Shown piece by piece: positions 48,570 to 60,150 of a stretch of DNA of 64,000 bases. The position numbers were made by a program, and so were the translations under genes. A model generated the notes under the pieces. That model searched no databases and was not told the DNA's origin. It saw only the letters and a program-made list of their open reading frames with translations. How positions within the stretch are numbered: the stretch's first letter is position 1; every line of letters starts with the position of its first letter. Source of the DNA: Castor canadensis (Eukaryota > Chordata > Mammalia > Rodentia > Castoridae); contig NC_133397.1 in NCBI RefSeq assembly GCF_047511655.1, positions 129,168,308 to 129,232,307 on the forward strand. The letters run 5' to 3'.

Positions 48570-49125
48570 ACCTGGGACTATAGTTCAGTGATACAGTACT
48601 TAGTACCTAGTGTGAATGAGGCTCTGAGTTCAAACCCCAGTAACGCATAAATAAATAGATAAATAAACAAATAAGGCTGGAGATGTAGCTCAAGTGGTAG
48701 AGCACCTACCTTGCAGGCATGAAGCCCTGAGTTTAAAAGAAAACCCAGTAGGTCTAAAGAAGAAGGAGGAGGAGGTGGAGGAGGGGACTATCCGAACCTC
48801 AAGAGGAATAGAGGTGCAGCTCAGTGGTAGAATGCCTGCCTTTATGCATGCAGACCCCGCGTTTGATCCCCAGCACTGTAAAAGAAGTAACACAGAACTA
48901 GGTCCTGGCCGGTGCCAGTGGCTCATACCTGGAGTCCTAGCTACTCAGAAGACAGAGATTAGGAGGATTAGTGTTCGAAGTCAGCCTGCAAATAGTTTGG
49001 AAGACCCTACCTCAAAAACACTCAACACAAAAAAGGACTAGTGGAGTGGCTCAAGTGGCAGAGCAACTGCCTAGCAAGCATGAAGCCCTGATTTCAAACC
49101 CCAGTACCATCAAAAAGCAATAAAT
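48570..49125 (+). repeat. Four tandem forward SINEs
   Basis: ID 48573-48648, ID 48674-48755, ID of general type 48800-48880 (aggtgcagctcagtggtag), and B1 plus ID 48905-49120 with a full anticodon-side segment. Confidence 0.75.
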
Positions 49126-49343
49126 AAAACCCTTTGTTTTTAAATTTTATTTCCTTTTGTTAGAATGCTTTACATGTTCTACAGAACAGGAGCTAAAATA
49201 ACCTGTTCTACAATTAGTCACAACGCAGTCCTAGGGAAGGGAGGATTGCCCATAAACACTGTCTAAAACATGTTCTTTGTAGCAGCTGTGCCTGGCTGGG
49301 TTCACAAATCTGTTATAACCTGTAGCTGTACATGCTAAGCTTA

Positions 49344-49499
<156 letters not shown>

Positions 49500-49506
49500 T
49501 CACTTC

Positions 49507-49592
49507 CTGGGGTGGGGATGGAGGTGTGGCTCAAGTGGTAGAGTGTTTGCCTAGCAAGCACAAAGCCTGAATTCAAACCCCAACACTGCCAA
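49507..49592 (+). repeat. ID-like SINE
   Basis: ggaggtgtggctcaagtggtagagtgtttgcctagcaagc..gaattcaaaccccaacactgcc. Confidence 0.85.
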
Positions 49593-49599
49593 AAGCTTG

Positions 49600-50482
49600 G
49601 TAGGCATGGTGGTACATACGTGTAATCTCAGCACTCAGGAGGCTAAGGCAGGAGGCTTGTGAGTTTGTTAGAAGTATCTTTAAGTATTTTTAAGATACTG
49701 GGGTGTCACAGGAGAGATGACACAACTCGGAAGTCAATAGGCAAGGCAAAATTTACTTCTGCAGAAGGGTGTGCAACAGACAGAGTCTGGGAAGCAAGCA
49801 CACTGGGCGGGAAGTCCACTTGGGTTTTATCTCTAATACAATGCTGCACGTGCCCTGGATTGGGCAGGTTTCAGGTTTGCAGTCTACCTAGTTGGCTAAA
49901 TTGAAAAGGGGGCTTCAAAGACAAAGAAGTTTAAAGGTTCAGGGAAGCAATAACTGTTTTAGGTCATCAGCTCTGGAACCAGGGTATCTAGAAGAATTTT
50001 GTCCAGCTGAGGATAACAACCCTTTGTTCCTAATAGAAACTTTTATCAAATTAAGCTGAGTCCATGAAGTGAGTGTATGGGAAGCCGTTATTACTGATTA
50101 AATCCTTTGACAGAAAAGAGCCAACCTAAGCTGATGTTTTATAAACAATAGTTGTCTTAAGCAAGCAGTTTGTGAAACTATGAAGAACATTCCTTTGTGT
50201 AATACGGTGACATCTCACAAGGCACATAAGCAACAATTCTGAAGTTAAGCTGATATCTGTACAATGATAATATACTATATATTAACCTCTTTGACAGAAA
50301 AGACCTGACTTTAGTTGATTCTAACAAGTTCAAAGCTTGCTTGGAAGGGCTGGTGGAGTGGCTCAAGTGATAAGAGCGCCTGCCTAGAAAGCCTAGCAAG
50401 TGTGAGGCCCTGAGTTCAAGCCCCAGTACCGCCAAAAGAAAAGCTTGCTTGGGCTACATTGAGACTTTGTCTCAAATGGGTA

Positions 50483-50490
<8 letters not shown>
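49600..50490 (+). repeat. B1 SINE split by LTR copy 2 and by an ID SINE
   Basis: B1 pieces at 49603-49664, 50326-50345 and 50447-50490 join into one element. The LTR (49665-50325) and an ID (50346-50440, with duplicated aaagcttgcttggg-like flanks) sit inside it. Confidence 0.75.
49665..50325 (-). mobile_element. Solo LTR, family copy 2, with internal partial duplication
   Basis: Reverse orientation, with border duplication agtt. It carries the same 3' half (ggcaaggcaaaatttacttctgcag on plus) as the other two. It is longer because the 5' motif gacagaaaagagccaacc occurs at 50110-50127 and again in altered form at 50293-50310, with about 165 bp between. It is inserted in a B1 SINE. Confidence 0.78.

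Positions 50491-50531
<41 letters not shown>
50466..50531 (+). repeat. (TG)n microsatellite
   Basis: About 30 uninterrupted TG units following the B1 tail. Confidence 0.95.
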
Positions 50532-50532
<1 letters not shown>

Positions 50533-50604
50533 ATGCTGGGGTTTGAACTCAGAGCGTTCTAACAAGTGAGCCACACCTCAGTCTGGAGGCCATATCTCAA
50601 AAAA

Positions 50605-51265
50605 CAAAACAAAGGGAAAGTCTCCCAGAATTTGCTTCTATCATTTCCACTGCAACAGCTGCCACCAAAGCAAGTTTCCCCCACAACCAAGGGTATCACT
50701 GCCACCAAATCCACTCTATGATCACCACCTAAGTTTCTAGAACCTCTGCAGTCTTTGCTGGCTTCTGCAGGGCTTCCCTCACTCTGCAGCTGTACCCATT
50801 CACAGGACAGAATTTCTGACCAAGTCTTATCCACGGTCGTCTTACCTTGGTCAGTCCTCATTTTCAATTGCTTCCGTTTTCCCTCTGTTCAAAATAACCT
50901 CTCAGGGGATGATTTTCAGTGTTTTTAATGCAACCAACAAAGACCTTTTTCACCGTAAGTGGCACCTGGTCACTGAGAATCTTTGGAGACAGCCCTCCTT
51001 GGTTCCATCCAGTATGTGACTCTGTATTTACAACTGCATCCACACCTTCCACCCTGGCTAGGTGACAAATGGAAAGCCCCTGGGGCACCTGGTGTTTGGA
51101 CCTCTCATTACCACTCAGTCCATGAAGGCTCCCCATTGCTCAGAATGGCTCCTGACTCCCACCCTGGCTTCAAAGCTCAACCCTCAGATAAAGAGCTTCC
51201 AGGTGTCCCAGCTCTTCAGGAAACCCAAATCTAGACATGGTGGTGGTGGGAAGAGACAATAAGGA
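50605..51265 (-). pseudogene. HNRNPA1-like processed pseudogene, degenerate
   Basis: Minus-strand relic of an hnRNP A1-type mRNA. It starts at ATGTCT (51238) and keeps recognisable pieces in order: GAAGCTCTTTAT and GAGCTTTGAAG of RRM1 (RKLF..LSFE), CATTCTGAGCAATGGGG (HFEQWG) and LTVKKVFVG opening RRM2. LRGYFEQ follows, then the Gly-rich part (TTTGGTGGCAG). Frameshifts, a deletion between about 50800 and 50870, and stops destroy the frame. Only two shadow ORFs (50559-50867, 50864-51136) survive. The 3' part is lost at a repeat junction near 50600. A1 is preferred over A3/A2B1 from the EQWG and Asn-containing RRM1 segment, but close paralogues cannot be excluded. Confidence 0.72.
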
Positions 51266-51296
51266 TGCTCCCCTCTGGAGTCCACTGTCAGAAAGC

Positions 51297-51544
51297 AGTC
51301 TCCCCTCTTCTCCCCTTCCTTCTCCCCCACCCCTTCCTCTCCCTCCCATCCCTCTCCCTACTTCATTCCCCTGTGTCTCTCTCGCCCTCCCCTCTTCCCT
51401 CCTCGATATCCTCTTCTCTCCTCCCTCTTCCTTCTTTCTCCCTCTCCCTCACTCTCTCTCTCTGAGAGAGAGGGGTCTTGCATGTAGCTCTTCCAAGTTG
51501 CCATTCTCCTGCAACTTGGTGCTACAGGGCACCACTGTTTCCTG

Positions 51545-51594
<50 letters not shown>

Positions 51595-51620
51595 CCCTCC
51601 CTGTTGTTTTCATGCTTCTT
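51297..51620 (+). repeat. Pyrimidine tract with (CT)n and a GA/CT inverted repeat
   Basis: C/T-rich 51300-51460, inverted repeat ctctctctctctgagagaga at 51448-51472, and (CT)n 51546-51587. Small reading frames here (51237-51675) are composition artefacts. Confidence 0.9.
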
Positions 51621-51717
51621 CCACAGATTTCTCTCTCTAGTGGGAAGCATGACTTTTAGCAAAGCCACATTTTAGTATAGGAATAAGGAAAGGAAAGGAA
51701 AATTTCCCCTTCTACCT

Positions 51718-52180
51718 GTAAGAATCAGCTTAGGTCAGGTCTTTTCTGTCAGAGAACTTAATCAGTATTACTAACTTGCTTCCCATACACTCAGTTCAAG
51801 GACTCAGCTTAATATGATAAAAGTTTCTATTAAGAACAAAGGGTTGTTATCCTCAGCTGGGCCAGGGCAAAAATTCCACTATATGCCCTGGTTCTGGAGC
51901 TGATAACCTAAAATAGTTATTGCTTCCCTGAGCTTTTGAACCTCTTTGTTCTGAAAACCCCCTCCCAACCTGGTGCCTTTCCAATTAGCCAACCACATAG
52001 ACTGTAAGTCCAAAACCTGCCCAGTCCAGGGGCAGGAGAGGGACAGCATGGCGTCGGATAAAACCCCTTTGGATCTCCCGCCCGGGGTGCATCCTACTGC
52101 AGAAGTAATTTTGCCTTGCCTATTGACTTGGGTAGTGTCATCTCTCTTGTGACACCCCAGTATCTTAAAGACATTTCTAA
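51718..52180 (+). mobile_element. Solo LTR, family copy 3
   Basis: TGTAAGAATCAGC..CATTTCTAACA, 463 bp, flanked by ctacc on both sides (5-bp duplication). More than half of its length aligns by eye with copy 1 without gaps. It includes a CpG-bearing segment (52045-52090) that is better preserved than in copy 1. Confidence 0.85.
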
Positions 52181-52227
52181 CACTACCTCGTCTTCCCACC
52201 TTCGTCCCCCTTGTTTAGGAGTTCTAG

Positions 52228-52330
52228 CCAAGCCGAGCATGGTGGACACGCCTGTACTCTCAGCACTCAGGAGGCTGAGGAAGGAGGATTTTGAGTTCAA
52301 AGCCAGCCTGGGCTACATACCAAGACCCAC
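52228..52330 (+). repeat. B1-like SINE
   Basis: gccgagcatggtggacacgcctgtactctcagcactcagg..cagcctgggctacatacc. Begins 48 bp after LTR copy 3. Confidence 0.8.
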
Positions 52331-52489
52331 CTATTCTAGCCAAAAGTCTTCAGGGAAGTATCATGCTTGGCTAGGCTTGGCTCACACACCCAACCCAGAC
52401 CAGAAGATGAGACACAAAGCTCGACAATGCTACATAAGACCCATCCCTGTAGCTAGAGAAGTGAAGTGATCTATTCATTCATTTATTTA

Positions 52490-52930
52490 TTTTGGTGGTG
52501 CTGGGGTTTGAACTCAGGGCCTCACAGTTGCTAGGCAGGTGCTCTACTACTTGAGCCACTCCACCAGCTCTATTTTGTATTGGGTATTTTCGAGATAGGT
52601 TCTGATGAACTACTTCCCTGGGCTGGCCTCCAACCACAATCTTCCTGATTTCTACCTCCTGAGTAGCTAGAATTGCAGGTGTGAGCCATGGTGCCCGGCA
52701 ATAATAACATTTTCAATTATTTACTCTCTGCCAGGATGTATGGAAAGTAATCTACACACGTTATTTTATTTAATTTTTCCAACAACCCTGTGAAGACTTT
52801 TGTTTTGGTTTGGTTTTTGAGACAGGGTCTTCCTATGTAGCCCAGGCTGGGCTTGAACCCATGATCCTCCTACATCCACCTCCCAACGCAAGTGCTGGGA
52901 TTACAGACATGTACCACCATGCCCAGCTTC
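52490..52930 (-). repeat. ID plus B1 SINE, and a B1 inside the MIR
   Basis: 52495-52700 (ggggtttgaactcagggcctcac..ttgcaggtgtgagccatgg) and B1 52815-52928 (gagacagggtcttcctatgtagcccagg). Confidence 0.85.
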
Positions 52931-53050
52931 AGGAGATACTATGAATTCCTAGTTTATTATATACTTTATAGATAAAACAACGGAGGCACAGAGAAGATAA
53001 GCAAATCGTCTGAGGTCACACAGTAGTAAGTGCAGATTTGAATCTAGTTT
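52725..53050 (+). repeat. MIR relic split by a B1 SINE
   Basis: ctctgccaggatgtatgg..cacacgttattttatttaa..aacaaccctgtgaag, then after the SINE at 52805-52930, agataaaacaacggaggcacagagaag..gaggtcacacagtagtaagtgcagatttgaatc. This is the clearest MIR in the window. Confidence 0.75.
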
Positions 53051-53707
53051 TGTTCAACTCTGAGGGCTAATCTTTAACTACTATCTTATACATAAACACA
53101 AGAACCATTTTTAAAAAGCTTAAAAATAAATCCATTTCTAGAAATCTCTGTGGCATCATGCAGAAACTGGACTCAAGACTGGAAATACCAACCAAAAAAG
53201 AAAAAAAAAAGAAGAATATGTTTAATTATATAATCCAATCATTAAACTCTATTTATACAGAATGAAAACATTGAGGTGGAGCACTTGAAGGACTGCTAAT
53301 GAAGGAAGACAGGACTAAATAAATAAGATCCATTTACAGGTCTCTTCTCCACTGTCACCAGTTAGTAATGAACATAGTGAATGGCTATCTTTATGTTGTA
53401 GGACTTTATTTCCTGTTTCTCTGTTCTCTCTGGTTTATACTGTTGTAAGATTTTAAACCAGTTAAAACTCATGCAGTGCAGTTATGATGGTTTCTGTCTG
53501 GTCTTGTGAGACTGTGAAAGGACTTGGAGGCTGTCTGGGCACTGGAAAGTTCCCAGGCTGTTAGAACAAAGGCTCTTTGGGGAGCTCTCCAGGGTACTGG
53601 ACAACCTCCCCTAAGTGAACCACATCCTGTCTCTGCTGACCCATCGGTTAGAATCTTACCCCTTTGATCAGCTGTCTATCTCAACTATTTCTCTTCTTTT
53701 CTTTCTT

Positions 53708-53818
53708 CTTTTGAGACAAGGTCTTGCTATGTAGCCCAGACTGGCCTTGAACTTGTGATCCTCCTGACTCAGCCTTCTAAGTACTGGGATTACAAACACG
53801 CACAGCCATGCACAGTTT
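53708..53818 (-). repeat. B1-like SINE
   Basis: gagacaaggtcttgctatgtagcccag..gggattacaaacacgc. Confidence 0.8.
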
Positions 53819-54549
53819 CAACTATTTCTCAAGGAAACTTTTAGCTCTCTGGATGAATTTCCCACAGGTTTTAACTATTAACTTCATGCTGACGCCTTCA
53901 AAATTACAGAACCAGCAATTTTCTTTCCAACCAGGCTTGTCTGTTTTGTTTCTATTGCCCTTGGCCTTTTAAAATTTAACAAATACTATAGAGTATAGAC
54001 AGAAGTATAAAATGAAGAGTTCCAGAAGGAGAGATACAAAGGAAAAAAAAAATCTATGTGACTGGAGAGAGACAGAGAGAGAGAGACAGAGACAGAGAGA
54101 GATGCACTCTCCCTCTGTCACTATTCTCCTGTGCCCAATAGAGGGTTGGCCTAAGAAAGGAGGCACCCAGACCTCTGGGGCTCTCTGCTGTTGTTAGGCT
54201 ATCTGTGATCCATCATAGTTACTAGATTTATGTTTTACTTCAAAGATCCATATATTTCCCATTAAGACTTTGTTAATATTAAGCTAATATTCATTACATG
54301 TGCTATATTTTATCAAATTTTGGAAAATGTATTATAGATTTATCATGTTGTCTGACCTGCACTAATATATGATGAAAATATTTTACTCTACATAAAAAAG
54401 TAAGGGCTAGGGACAGGGATAGTTTTTGCTATTTTTATTTCTACAAGGTTTTGAAGTTGGTCTGGGGTCTTGGATCTCAGGGTTCAGCACAGATCAGACA
54501 CTGCCAATAAAGCATGGGCCAGTATCAATTTATTTCATTGAGGGTACAT

Positions 54550-54655
54550 ATACGTGTGTGTGTGTGCGCGCGCGCGCATAGCAGTGCTATAGATCAAACC
54601 TGGGCTTTTGTTGGGCAAGTGCTCTACCACTGTGTTGTGTTTCCAGCCCTCATTG
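54550..54655 (-). repeat. (TG)n(CG)n followed by a diverged ID
   Basis: gtgtgtgtgtgtgcgcgcgcgcg at 54555-54578, alternating purine-pyrimidine, then ID tail wording cctgggcttttgttgggcaagtgctctaccac. Confidence 0.65.
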
Positions 54656-55507
54656 AGGATTTTTTTTTGTCATATAAGTGACAATTTCTACATAGAGTTA
54701 GTTCTTATTTTCCCAAGCTCTTTCACTTGAAGTAGTAAGATCAGTGAGTGATTAGTATATTGGATTTCACAATAATATGACAATTGTTGGTTTGAATTTT
54801 GTTGTAGAGCACCAACTGCTGTGGTATTTACTTCTATTTGAATCACCTATGGTGTAGTATGTCCAAACAATAAATTGGAACCGAAGCTATTAGGACAAAA
54901 ATTGTCCATGTGCCGATGGTGACATGGTGATCATTTAAATTCTAGATGTACAAATGCCATAGGCACACAGTCAGCATCGTGAGTGGAAGGATTCCCATGC
55001 TATTAATCCACCCTCAACAAATCGTGCTAATAAGGGTGAAACACAATCCACTCTGCGTTTTTCACAATCTGTAATGTGAGAAGTGCTTTCTCTCCACTGC
55101 TCCAGGCCACAAGAAGTTTAGAGGCTTCTACCATTCAGATTATTTAACACTTTAAGACAATAGTCCCATTGTTTAAAGTAAAGACTTTGTGTCCTTGGGG
55201 TAAAGTGCCTCAAAGTCATGGCCTCACTTTTGCTTTGGCCTTGATTTTCCTTTTGCTTCTAAGAAGTTTCTGCAGAAGTATTCCTCTGTGAGCACTTCCA
55301 GTATAATGCACTTTGTAAGGATCTATTCATTTAAATATATTAGGTTTTCCTCTATATTTTCACAAAAGCAAAAATAAATTATATGAGCCAATAGTTATCT
55401 CTAAAAGTACTATTTTTGATTATAAATTGTTGCTTTTATTTCTGGAAAAATATCCAACAGTATAAGGCAAAAATGAAAATTACTCATACACATGTAAGGT
55501 TAACATT

Positions 55508-55895
55508 TTGGAGGCTGGGCTGCAGCTCAGGGGTCTCCACCCTGCACAAAGCCCGGGTTTAATTCCCAGCACTACAAGGGGGGAAGATAACATTTTGGTT
55601 TCCACACTCCCATATAAAATACTCATTTTAAAGTGAAGGAAGGAGAAGACTTGGGACATTGTTCAGCAGGTAGAGTGCTTACCTAACAAGACTGAGACCT
55701 TGAGTTCAACCTCCAGTGTCTCCAAAAAACAAAAAACAAAAAATAAGCCTGGTGCCAGTGGCTCATGCCTGTAAGGGTAGCTCCTCAGGAGGCAAAGATT
55801 GGGAGGATTGTGGTTCAAAGCCAGACCTGGGCAAAAAGTTCTCAAAAATACCCAACACAAAAAGTGCTGGTGGAGTGGCTGAAGCGGTAGTGAGG
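55508..55895 (+). repeat. General-type ID, local ID and B1 plus ID composite
   Basis: 55512-55578 (gggctgcagctcagggg), 55650-55725, and 55748-55890, whose ID half stops after gtggctgaagcggtag. Confidence 0.7.
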
Positions 55896-56227
55896 AAGAT
55901 TTCGGGACTCTCAGAATTTAGTATTGTATTTCAGAGTGAACAATCTTCTCTTTCTCTGAGCATTCTTTTCAATTGCAAATGTGTGTAGGTTATCCACCCA
56001 TGCCCCCCCGCCACTCATTGATTATTGGTGGTTAGAAAACACCAGGTTCTTCGCTGCCGGTAGGTTATTGTGGAGAAAGACCTGTGCACACTTTCTGCTT
56101 CTGGCTTCCACCTGGTCCCACCGTGCCCTTTTGTAATCCCTCCCTAACTTTTACTAAACTCCATTACACCCACATGTCCTGCCTGAATGCTTGTGGGACA
56201 CAGAGAACCTGGAAATCTTCTGATGAG

Positions 56228-56445
56228 AAACTGCCTAGCAAGCATGAGGCCCTGAGTTCAAATTCCAGTGGGGGGAGGAGAAAAAGAGAGAGAGAAGGAA
56301 AGGAAGGAAGGAAGGAAGAAGGGAAGAAGGAAAGGAAGGAAGAAAACAAAATGACAAAAGGAAGAAAGAGCTGAGGGTGTAACTCAATGGTAGAGCACTT
56401 GCTTGGTATGTGCAAGGCTCTGTGTTCAAGCCTCAGCACAAAAAA
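56228..56445 (+). repeat. ID 3' part, (GGAA)n and a second ID
   Basis: 56230-56272 (ctgcctagcaagcatgaggccc), purine tetramer array 56276-56345, then general-type ID 56368-56440. Confidence 0.75.
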
Positions 56446-56613
56446 ACAAAAGAAATATATCCACTGTTTATTTAAACTGGAAGTAGAAAATATGGGGAGT
56501 GGGATTAAATATATTTGTGAATACTTTCTTTTCTAATACCTGTTTTGGAAACTATTGTTAAATAGCTCCATGAAGCCAAAAGTGAAGAGGAACAGGATTC
56601 TCTAGAAATGATC

Positions 56614-56928
56614 TGTAGGCAAATGTAGGTCCCAAAGTGACCACGTGGAGAGGAGTGATCTGGCCAAGAGATTCTCTATTGCCGGGTGGGAGAGGGAGAG
56701 AACAGAGAGAGCCGAGAGAGAGAGGGAGGGAGAGAGGGGCAGGGGCTTAAATACCCCTCAGTGGGACTCAGTATGATCTGATTGGTTAGGATCTTATGGT
56801 TCATGCTGATTGGAGGTTGAGGCAGAAAGAGGATTCAAGCTAGACTTGAGGCAGGACCGTGACCCTGGAAAACAGGAGCTTAAGGGTGCAGTAAGAACGG
56901 AAACCTATTGGTGCCATTATTGCCAACA
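56614..56928 (-). mobile_element. 3' LTR of an endogenous retrovirus remnant
   Basis: Minus-strand element beginning TGTTGGCAATAATGG and ending CATTTGCCTACA (315 bp). It has a TATTTAA box (56745-56751) and a purine-rich GA segment (56690-56740 on plus). It sits directly against a polypurine tract, so it is the 3' LTR of a provirus lying to its right. Confidence 0.65.
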
Positions 56929-56942
56929 TTCCTCCCTTTTTT
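56929..56942 (-). other. Retroviral polypurine tract
   Basis: Minus-strand AAAAAAGGGAGGAA immediately before the LTR TG, as expected of the plus-strand primer site of reverse transcription. Confidence 0.65.
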
Positions 56943-58760
56943 GTTTGTTAAGGAAGGGGGGCGTTGTGTTCACTCTGGCTTCATCCAGCTGGCAAGGGGC
57001 GGCATAGGGGAAGGGAGGGTTAGTTGGCAAACAATGTTGGGGTGCTGAGCCTCATGATGGCGTACACCCAGGCTCTGAAAATGAAGATTTCCTCTTCCCT
57101 GAAGTTGATGAAGGTCCCTTGTAGCCATAGGTCATAAAGAGTCTCAAGCCAATCCTCCGACCTCCGCATGGTGGGTGTCAGCCAACTATCCTCGCGTTTT
57201 GGAGAGGTTGGTGTCCCTGGAGGTACAACTGGTTAAATTTTTGATTAGCAATAGCAGACATGTATTATGATACAAGGGAGGAAGCTTAAGAATAGGAGAG
57301 CAAGAAACATAGGCATTAGGATGGGCATTGGCCAGGAGAACCACTGTGAAATGTTCTTCCCTAGAACAATTTCAAGAGTCCTCCAATTACAGAGAGAGAA
57401 ATGGGTGGCCATACATTATCTAAGACCCAAATAGGAATATTAGGAGGAGCATAAAAAGGTGTCTGTTCAGGGACTACATACCTAGGGATCTAAATTCTGC
57501 AAAATCCTATAACTGCTAGGAAAGCTGTAAACTGTCTTATGGTATGGGGGTTGGGAAATGGAAGATTGGGTTGATGAATTTATGACTCAGGGAGTGAGTC
57601 TGTCCCTTTAAGGCCACACCTAGGTAGGTGACCTGTGGGAGGCAGGGACTGTCAGGATTTAAATGTAACACTCTTGGATAAAAGAGAGCTTTAGCTCATT
57701 ATTTTATATAAATTGACACTTTTAACCTTTTAAATGTTTGTACCATATTCAGATAACACTGTTACAAAGTGGTCATTTAAGACACATGAGCAAATATGTA
57801 AATGAACTATGATTCAGTAGTACTTAAAGCTTGACAAGATCAGCAGAAAACATGAATAATTTCTTTGATAAAATCTTTCTCTGTAATGGTTTTTTGTAGA
57901 TGTTACTCAGAGCAGAACAATATTAAGATAACCTTGTTATTTCATAGACATAGAGAATTTTATTTTAGTTTGACATACCTAAAAATCTTTTAGGCAACTC
58001 TTAGATTATATTCAACTTTAACTTTATCACACACTGAAGCTTTTATTATACACTTTTCAAACTTACTCAGACCTTCATACAACATACTAAACCCTTTGAT
58101 GGTTTGTCCTTATCCTTCCTATTTGAAACAATCTTTAGGACAAACCCCTTCTTTGCAAAATCACTTCTCATCCAAAAAACCATTCCTTTTTCCTTTAACT
58201 TCTCAAAAAATACATTTATTACCTATCTATATCCTTTCCAGTTGTTTACTTTGTAACTTGTATTTTAAAATTAACTCTTATAAGAAATTTAAATTTATTA
58301 TAGGGGCTGGAACAACTAATTAGTAGCCCTTGTTGTTTTAAGGAATTTATGATAGGCATAAGGCCTCATGTCCCTCAGGCTTGAAGGGATATTGTTTTGG
58401 GTGTGGAAACTGTGAGGGATTTTTGAGTTTTATTTGAATAGGGAGGGCCGTCCTGGCTCACCCTACACTCATCTCATCAGTCCACACTGTGGAATGTTCT
58501 TTGTTCCTGAAGGAGGAGGCAGCAGAGATAGCTGCCTGGGGGGAGGAGAATTTGAGCTTTTAATTGAGATACTAAATGCCGTCCCAGCAGGGACACTGGA
58601 GTTTTAGGCACTGTGAGGAAAGAGTGACAGAAGAGGAGGTCTCCCCAAAAGCAGGCTAGAGCCGGGTAAACTAGCATTCTAGGGGCCGGCCAGATTTTCC
58701 CGAACAATAACTTTTGTCATTGGACCAGGGACCAGGAGAAAAAGGTAAAACAGAGAAATG
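56943..58760 (-). mobile_element. Endogenous retrovirus internal remnant (3' part), extent uncertain
   Basis: Sequence upstream of the polypurine tract on the minus strand. Two GC-richer blocks (57000-57650 and 58330-58760) flank an AT-rich one. No long open frame survives and no 5' LTR or primer-binding site was found within the window. Assignment rests mainly on position beside the tract and LTR, so the right limit is a guess. Confidence 0.4.
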
Positions 58761-59555
58761 GGCTCCACTGTCTAGGAGGAAAATGAGATTTTCCATTCAA
58801 TACTCTTCTTACAGATTTTCTATTTGTATTTTTGCTAATTTCTCATCCTCTGTTTAACCCACAAAAATAACCACAAGACCCCTTCCTCATGGTCCCCTTT
58901 TTCTAGACACGCTCATCCTCTTCCACATCCTTATCACCTGACACTCATTTCCTCCTCTTCTTCTACTGGACAAACCCACTCTTCATGTTCCCATGTTGGT
59001 GACGGATCTGCCATCTTCTGCACCTTGTCCCCTTTCCACTTGAAGCTCATGTTTGTACTCACTCCTCTGCCTTCTTCCAGGTCTTCCTTCTGCCCCACCC
59101 CAGCTCATCTTTCTTTATCTAATTCACCCTTTAGGCTTAGAGTGAATGACAAAGGTTTGCTGAGGCTGCCCCTGGCAGAACTCTTACATTAGTTTAGCAT
59201 TTGTCTATAATTACTATTGGAGCTTTTAAAAAGGAAACAAAAACCAAACCAAACAAACAAATATAAATCCCACACCATCTGGTTTATATTGCTATATACT
59301 TTTTATTTATTCCACTAATCTGTACTTACTGGGAAATACGCCTTACTCAACTTGGAATTGCTCTATTACTAAGTGCAATACTAGAAGCTCACAAGATAAT
59401 GAATGCTTCAATTCATGATAATCAGGCCTTGAGCAAAATGCTGCTGTACTATACCAGTATTGATAGGACTGGTGTCTTCAAGAAACATTCTGGAAGTATT
59501 AAATTTTATAATAATGTTAGCAGCATGCGATTTAAAATAAAATCAAGTTCACTTA
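58761..59555. other. Intergenic, unassigned
   Basis: C/T-rich 58800-59120, then AT-rich. No coding or repeat identity found. Confidence 0.4.
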
Positions 59556-59557
59556 GG

Positions 59558-59640
59558 GCAGGAAGGGTGACTCAAGTGGTAGAGTGCCAGCCTAGCAAGT
59601 ACTAGGCCCTAAGTTCAAATCCCAGTATCCCCATAAAAAG
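59558..59640 (+). repeat. ID-like SINE
   Basis: agggtgactcaagtggtagagtgccagcctagcaag..aagttcaaatcccagtatc. Confidence 0.85.
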
Positions 59641-59817
59641 TCATTTATAAAATAGAGAATTATAAAAGGCTGCCGAAATGGATAAAGGTAAATATTCACA
59701 AAGAACACGAAAGAGGGTTATCATAGCATGGGTCGTTTGGTTTTTGTTTTTCACAATTGCAGGAGTTTCATCATACCCTGAGTTTCTGGTAACTAAGACA
59801 CAAATAAAACTGCAGAT

Positions 59818-60007
59818 GTAGCCAGGCACTGGTGGCTTACGCCTGTAATCCCAGCTACTCAGGAGGCAGAGATCAGGAGAATATCGGTTAGAAGTCAGCC
59901 TGGGCAAAAAAAGTTCACCAGACCCTGTCTTGAAAAACCCTTCACAAAAAAATAGGGCTGGCGGTGTGGCTCAAGGTGAAGGCCCAGAATTTAATCCCCA
60001 GTACCAA

Positions 60008-60044
<37 letters not shown>

Positions 60045-60150
60045 GTAGTAAATAAATAAGATAGGCTGGAGGTGTGGCTCAAGTGGTAGAGCACCTGTTT
60101 CATAAGCACAAAGACCTGAGCTCAAACCCCTGTACTTCCATAAATAAATA
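59818..60150 (+). repeat. B1 plus ID composite with (AAAT)n, then an ID
   Basis: Composite 59820-60008, (TAAA)n 60009-60055, ID 60063-60140 with its own (AAAT)n tail. Confidence 0.85.

Larger units (their letters stand above)
53050..55505. other. Intergenic, largely unassigned
   Basis: Outside the B1 at 53.7 kb, a (GA)n run (54064-54102) and the TG/CG run, I see nothing. The block 54660-55500 has no recognisable repeat or gene. Confidence 0.4.
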
